A stretch of 64,000 nucleotides of DNA. Origin: JAJPHF01 sp035293805. GTDB lineage: Bacteria; Chloroflexota; UBA6077; JAJPHF01. The translations under genes and the position numbers were made by a program. The notes beneath the pieces were generated by a model, which was not told the origin of the DNA, did not search any database, and saw nothing but the letters and a program-made list of their open reading frames with translations. The stretch spans positions 124,001-188,000 of the forward strand of contig DATGMD010000044.1 of the NCBI GenBank assembly GCA_035293805.1. Direction: 5' to 3'. Shown here piece by piece: positions 60,202 to 64,000 of this stretch. How positions within the stretch are numbered: position 1 is the stretch's first letter; each line of letters starts with the position of its first letter.

Positions 60202-61698
60202 ATGGGGCGCCTGCTGCTGGCGATCGTCCTCATCATGGCGGGCGCCCAGATCGCGCTCGGCTCGACGTGGCGGGTGGCGGCCCAGGACTCTGGCGCGCAG
60301 GTCGTTGTCGAGCGCCCCCTGCCCGGCACCAGCATTAGCGTGCAGGCAGACATCAGCGGCTGGGCCATTGATCCCACCGGTCCCGGCACCGGCATCGACG
60401 CCGTCCACGTCTACCTGGACGGCGAGCCCGGCCAGCCGCGCGCCCGCTTCCTCGGTCAGGCGAGCTATGGCCAGCCGCGGCCCGACGTGGCGCGGACGCT
60501 CGGCGACGCGCGCTATACCAACAGCGGCTTCGCGCTGCTGAGCGAGCTGCCCCCCGGCACCCATTCCCTGTTCGTCTACGCGCACACCGCGGGCGCCGGT
60601 CCCCAGGAGGGCTGGAACCGCGCGAGTGTCGCGTCGTTCGAGACGTCGCTCATCGAGGCAGCCCCGACCATGGTGCAGCCGGGGCCGACTCCCGCCGGCG
60701 ACAGTGGCCGCTACCAGACGGGCCCCGCGAGCTGGCAGGGCGGCAACACGTGCGTCCGCTACACGGGGAGCGGCTCGTGCGAGTCGAGCATCCCGGTTGG
60801 CGTCGCGACGGGGGCTTCGTGCATTCAGTGGAACCAGCGGGGACAGTGTACCAACTATGTCGGCGGCACGGACAGCGCGGCGAACAGCAGCCCGCCGCCC
60901 ACTCCCGCGGTGCGCAGCGTCCCGCCGAGCGGCCCAGCCAGCGTGCCTACCGTGACGAGCGGCGGCGCGCCGCGCCCTCCGGTCGGCGCGCCGCGAGCCG
61001 TGGCGCCGCCGGATGCTGCGACGGGCGACGACGCGGATGGCGACGCGACCACCCCATCCAGTGGCCCGCCGCACGGCGCCCTGCCGGCGGCCGCACCGCC
61101 GAGCGTGGATACGACCGGCGGAGATACGACGGGCGGGGATGCCACGGGCGGTGGAGACAGCCCGCCGGCCGTGCGGGTAGCGGCGCCCCCTCCCGCCGGC
61201 CCAGCGGCCGCCAGTAGCGGACGCACCAGCCCGCCCGGCGGCGCGGGGACGACGGCCGCGGCCGCGCCGCCGGGCGGGGCCACAAGCCGCGGCTCGGGCG
61301 CCGTGTCAACGCCAGTCGTCGTCCTCGTTCCTACCGCCGTTGGCAGCGTGCCGACCGGCCCGGGCGACGAGGCGTTTCCGGCAGACGCGCCGCCACCGGT
61401 CGCCGACTCGCCCCTGGTCCAGGCCACGGCGGCCGCGCTACACCCGAACAACCAGACGGCCGGTGTGGCGCCCCTCCGCTCGGGCTGCGCGCTATACATC
61501 GGATGCGGCGGGGACAGCGCGACCAGCGCAGCCGCGAGCGCGGCGACCGCTACCCGGCCGCCAGTGCTTTCGAGCGCCGCCAGCGCCGTCGGCGCCACTG
61601 GGGGAGGGGCGGCCGTGCTCAGTCCCAATGTGGTCCCCACGCCCACGGCCACGCCGACCGCGTGTCCGCCCTTCGGTGGCTGCGGCGGCGCTCGGTAG
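60202..61698 (+). CDS. Secreted protein with Ig-like domain and long Pro/Ala/Gly-rich region
   Basis: 498 aa. Signal peptide at the start (LLLAIVLIMAGAQIALGS). Residues about 30-140 form an Ig-like/beta-sandwich domain: ISVQADISGWAIDPTGPGTG, IDAVHVYLDGEPGQPRARFL, LPPGTHSLFVYAHTAG. Residues about 170-215 contain several Cys in GNTCVRYTGSGSCESS and GASCIQWNQRGQCTNYVGG. The remainder is low-complexity, ending with CALYIGCGG and CPPFGGCGGAR. No enzyme motif; probably a surface or matrix protein. ATG 60202 follows GAGGGAGGG. Confidence 0.75.
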   Translation: MGRLLLAIVLIMAGAQIALGSTWRVAAQDSGAQVVVERPLPGTSISVQADISGWAIDPTGPGTGIDAVHVYLDGEPGQPRARFLGQASYGQPRPDVARTLGDARYTNSGFALLSELPPGTHSLFVYAHTAGAGPQEGWNRASVASFETSLIEAAPTMVQPGPTPAGDSGRYQTGPASWQGGNTCVRYTGSGSCESSIPVGVATGASCIQWNQRGQCTNYVGGTDSAANSSPPPTPAVRSVPPSGPASVPTVTSGGAPRPPVGAPRAVAPPDAATGDDADGDATTPSSGPPHGALPAAAPPSVDTTGGDTTGGDATGGGDSPPAVRVAAPPPAGPAAASSGRTSPPGGAGTTAAAAPPGGATSRGSGAVSTPVVVLVPTAVGSVPTGPGDEAFPADAPPPVADSPLVQATAAALHPNNQTAGVAPLRSGCALYIGCGGDSATSAAASAATATRPPVLSSAASAVGATGGGAAVLSPNVVPTPTATPTACPPFGGCGGAR

Positions 61699-62058
61699 CG
61701 CGACGAATCCGACGCGCTCGCGAGCGGCGCCGATGGCGCCGCCGGCGGGCACCCCCACCGCCCCGCTGACGGTCGGATACCGAGGGCTTCACACAGGCCA
61801 CCGCCGGCGCTGGGCTGCCGTGGGGTCGCCCGCCCCTGTCTCCGTCGTCGCGGGCCGGTCACCGCCGGGCTTCACCTCGCGTGGCGGGCCATGTTGGGCC
61901 GCGAGCAGCAGCCCCGCGCCAGGACGTGACCACGAGCGATGAGGGTAAGGCCTGTGGTGCGGGAATCCGCGGCGCGTGGCGGACGCTGGGCGAGGCCGGG
62001 CAGCAAGACGCCCGCCCGGCTTCGGCCGGGCGGGCGTGAACGTAATGCCGCGTGAGCG
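61699..62058. other. 360-nt convergent intergenic region
   Basis: No gene seen. It holds the terminator hairpin at 62008-62037. Confidence 0.5.
62008..62037. terminator. Bidirectional terminator with UUCG loop
   Basis: 13-bp perfect stem ACGCCCGCCCGGC with a TTCG tetraloop, between the two convergent secreted-protein genes. Confidence 0.75.
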
Positions 62059-62874
62059 TCACTGATCGGAAGCGCGGCTCGCGGCAGTGGGCGGGGGCAC
62101 GAGCGGGAGCGGCAGGCGACTCGAGCCGGCTTCCTGCGTGCCACCCCAGCCGATCGTCCCCGTGTAGCCGCCGTAGCCCTGAGTGCGAACGACGTAGGTG
62201 TAGCCGCCCGGAACAGGCCCAAAGGTCCGCGTCTCGGCGTTGACGACGCCTACGCTGCGGCAGGCCACCAGCGGCGTGTCGGCCTCGGGGCACTGGAAGA
62301 TCTCGTGCGAACTGGTGCTGAAGCTCGTGCCCGACGTCCACGACAGCATGTAGCCAGCGCCGTCTGGCGCGACCACCGCGTCGAGCGACTGGCGGTACGC
62401 ATCTGGCGTGGCGAACGGGTTAAAGCCGCGGCGCGGCCCCTGGTTGTAGCCGAAACTGCCGGGCCAGCCGTAGATTGGGGCGAACGCGCCGAAGCAGGTG
62501 CTGTAGGGCACCACCGCGTCGGCAATGGCAATTTGGGGGTTGGGCCCGCTTATGGGTGGTAAGGGTGGCGTGCCATCCGTGTAGGTAGCGTATCTCGCTC
62601 CCTGCGCGGCGCTGATCCCGACGCCGGTTGGCAGCAGCGAGCCAAGTTGCGAGGCGGGCGTGCAGCTACAGGCCACACTACAGCCAAAGGCCGAGGCCTG
62701 GCAGATGAAGCCCATGCTGGTCGAGCACGCCAAGGCCCCGAAACCCTGGCACGGCGTAGACTCACATACGCCGGGCGGCGTGATCGGGAACAGGGATTGC
62801 GCGTCGACCGGCGCGGCCTGCGCCAGGAGAATGAAGCCCGTGAGGAGCACGAGCGTCAGAACGGATCGCCACAT
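62059..62874 (-). CDS. Secreted Cys-rich protein of unknown function
   Basis: 271 aa. Signal peptide (SVLTLVLLTGFILLAQAAPV). Residues about 35-75 carry nine Cys (VCESTPCQGFGALACSTSMG, FICQASAFGCSVACSCTP) and more follow later (STCFGAF, FQCPEAD, VACRSVG), so several disulfides are likely. The C-terminal half is rich in Gly/Tyr/Ser/Thr (GGYTYVVRTQGYGGYTGTIG). ATG 62874 has GGAGGT upstream. No family recognised. Confidence 0.75.
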   Translation of the reverse strand: MWRSVLTLVLLTGFILLAQAAPVDAQSLFPITPPGVCESTPCQGFGALACSTSMGFICQASAFGCSVACSCTPASQLGSLLPTGVGISAAQGARYATYTDGTPPLPPISGPNPQIAIADAVVPYSTCFGAFAPIYGWPGSFGYNQGPRRGFNPFATPDAYRQSLDAVVAPDGAGYMLSWTSGTSFSTSSHEIFQCPEADTPLVACRSVGVVNAETRTFGPVPGGYTYVVRTQGYGGYTGTIGWGGTQEAGSSRLPLPLVPPPTAASRASDQ

Positions 62875-63165
62875 ACCCGCACCTCCGCTGGGGCAGGCCT
62901 GGCCCCTCAGGGCGAGCCCGCGACTGGCTATGGGCGCAATTACGGTGGACCGGTCCCAGCCCGGCGCGCTCGACTCGCGCGGCACGGGGAGGTAGGCTCG
63001 GCCACGCCGAGCCGGGCCGGCGACGGAGGGCACCACCCGCCCTAGCGCGTCGGCTCTCACACACTTAAACGACGATAGCGCGGGAACGTTACAGCACCGC
63101 CACAAGTCGCCCTTGATTGGGGTAGCGCAAGGCCCCGGGGCGGCTCCGTCTATCGCCAACTGGGC

Positions 63166-63318
63166 CTACTCGGCTGGCGGCTCGTCGTCCTCCGCATCGC
63201 CCCGTCGCGTGACCCACAGCACAGCGGCGATCACGACTGGGGCGAGCACCAGCAGGGCGAAGTCGTCCCAGTCGCCGACCGCACCATGAGCCAGTAACAG
63301 AATGTGTGCTTGCGACAT
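63166..63318 (-). CDS. 50-aa single-pass membrane protein
   Basis: Short gene from ATG 63318 (GAGGA upstream). One helix in the middle (FALLVLAPVVIAAVLWV), preceded by HGAVGDWDD and followed by a charged tail (TRRGDAEDDEPPAE). It is too short for most gene finders, but the clean topology and upstream TATACT (63371-63366 on the minus strand) support it. Function unknown. Confidence 0.6.
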   Translation of the reverse strand: MSQAHILLLAHGAVGDWDDFALLVLAPVVIAAVLWVTRRGDAEDDEPPAE

Positions 63319-63521
63319 GCCCGTGTCCTCTTGCCCCGCGCCGGCGCGGACCGCCCCTCATCCCCAGTATAGTTGACCATAGTCGAGGGTTGACGGAGGA
63401 CTGGAGATCTCGGCCGCTGAGGCCCGGGTCCGGCACGGGGCGGTGCCTGCCGGTCCCTTCGACCTGGCTTGCGCAAGCGTTCGGCCGGCCGTTCGGCGCG
63501 AGCTGACCGGCGACCACGAGT

Positions 63522-63550
63522 TGTCGGCCTCGGCGGGCGCCTGGTATACT
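63522..63550 (+). promoter_or_regulatory. tRNA-Leu promoter
   Basis: TTGTCG (63522-63527), 17-bp spacer, TATACT (63545-63550), 12 nt before the tRNA. Confidence 0.75.
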
Positions 63551-63562
63551 CCGTGCTGTCAC

Positions 63563-63646
63563 GCCGAAGTGGCGGAATTGGTAGACGCGCTACGTTCAGG
63601 GCGTAGTGGGCGTACGCCCGTCGGGGTTCGAGTCCCCGCTTCGGCA
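63563..63646 (+). tRNA. tRNA-Leu, anticodon CAG
   Basis: Acceptor arms GCCGAAG and CTTCGGC pair fully. Anticodon stem CTACG/CGTAG encloses loop TTCAGGG, giving anticodon CAG (reads CUG). The long variable arm (GGGC-GTAC-GCCC) and T-arm GGGGTTCGAGTCCCC are typical of class II tRNA-Leu. The genome encodes ACCG at the 3' end, so the CCA end is not fully encoded. Confidence 0.95.
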
Positions 63647-63653
63647 CCGTGTC

Positions 63654-63683
63654 AAAAGCCTGGCGGACATCCGCCAGGCTTTT
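63654..63683 (+). terminator. Intrinsic terminator after tRNA-Leu
   Basis: 13-bp stem AAAAGCCTGGCGG / CCGCCAGGCTTTT with a 4-nt loop and a T-run ending TTTTG, right after the tRNA. Confidence 0.9.
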
Positions 63684-63931
63684 GTTGTGCCATCGACGAC
63701 ACCGTCTCGCTGCCACCCTCGACCGGGTTCAGGCGCCGGCGCCGACGGGGCGTCACAAGTCTGCGGCCCGCGGCACTTGGCGAACTGGCTCGCGCGGCCC
63801 GTCGACCGCTCAGTCTCCTCGCTCCGCGGGCCGGCGCTGGCCCCGCCCTCGCCGATGTGAGGTCTGCTCGCCCGTCCCGGCGCTAGAGGTCGGCCGCTTC
63901 TGCGCTATGGCGGACGGACGGGCGCCCGGCC
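63684..63931. other. Gap before the right-edge promoter, no gene seen
   Basis: Open frames here are Arg/Pro-rich and unsupported by ribosome sites. Confidence 0.4.
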
Positions 63932-63960
63932 TTGCTGCCCACCGGTATTGCCTGTATAAT
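63932..63960 (+). promoter_or_regulatory. Promoter near the right edge
   Basis: TTGCTG (63932-63937), 17-bp spacer, TATAAT (63955-63960). A GGGGACGGGCCG-ATG at 63996 may begin the next gene, which continues outside the window. Confidence 0.65.
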
Positions 63961-64000
63961 TCCTACTAGGTCAGTATGAATTAGGGGACGGGCCGATGCT

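Overview
The window is about 70% GC and almost fully coding, with short intergenic gaps and many stop/start overlaps. It reads as bacterial chromosome from a Chloroflexota-like (Thermomicrobia or relative) organism. This placement is inferred from several things together: a CIRCE-controlled groESL, an intact gyrA, a complete livKHMGF-type transporter, a Uma2 nuclease, secreted proteins with Pro/Thr/Ala-rich tails, and GTG starts behind strong AGGAGG sites. No rRNA, phage, transposase, plasmid gene or CRISPR array was seen. One tRNA-Leu(CAG) lies near the right edge.

Layout. 1-5.4 kb: a xanthine-dehydrogenase-type Mo subunit cut by the left edge, a zinc alcohol dehydrogenase with a small membrane protein, and topoisomerase IB. 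4.4-16.6 kb (minus strand): a tightly packed run of 11 genes, gmhA-gmhB-hldE-GT9-GT9-GT4-GT4-SDR-carbamoyltransferase-GT2-radical SAM, most joined by 4-nt overlaps. It should make and polymerise an ADP-heptose-derived, possibly carbamoylated surface glycan. 16.8-22 kb: a PucR/CdaR-type regulator, then an SDR, an LLM flavin oxidoreductase and an EntE/DhbE-like aryl-AMP ligase. 22-28 kb: a polytopic membrane protein and a branched-chain amino-acid type ABC importer with a good promoter. 28-33.6 kb: four unrecognised coiled-coil, FecR-like or Pro/Ala-rich proteins, probably an envelope or scaffold module. 33.8-40 kb: a glutamate-1-semialdehyde aminomutase-like enzyme, Uma2, a disrupted gene, groESL with two CIRCE elements, and a cupin-HAD-tautomerase set. 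40-45.7 kb: an SsuA-like lipoprotein, a glycoside hydrolase, an HtrA protease, a 58-aa protein and a membrane-anchored sulfite-oxidase-like enzyme.

46-52.4 kb is the most unusual part. It holds a sensor kinase, a three-domain FHA + NDH-2 + cyclic-nucleotide-binding protein, and, divergently, a GAF-GAF-PAS-class III cyclase. A CRP-like TGTGA-N6-TCAC palindrome lies in the shared upstream region. Together they suggest a cAMP-gated, phospho-sensing respiratory NADH dehydrogenase.

52.5-64 kb: a cupredoxin-fold protein apparently without copper ligands, a dihydroxyphthalate-decarboxylase-like binding protein, a zinc-ribbon protein, gyrA with a terminator-like hairpin in its leader, a tandem UspA protein, a small membrane pair, two secreted proteins, a 50-aa membrane protein, and tRNA-Leu with promoter and terminator.

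Names rest on motifs and general family resemblance read by eye. No database search was run.
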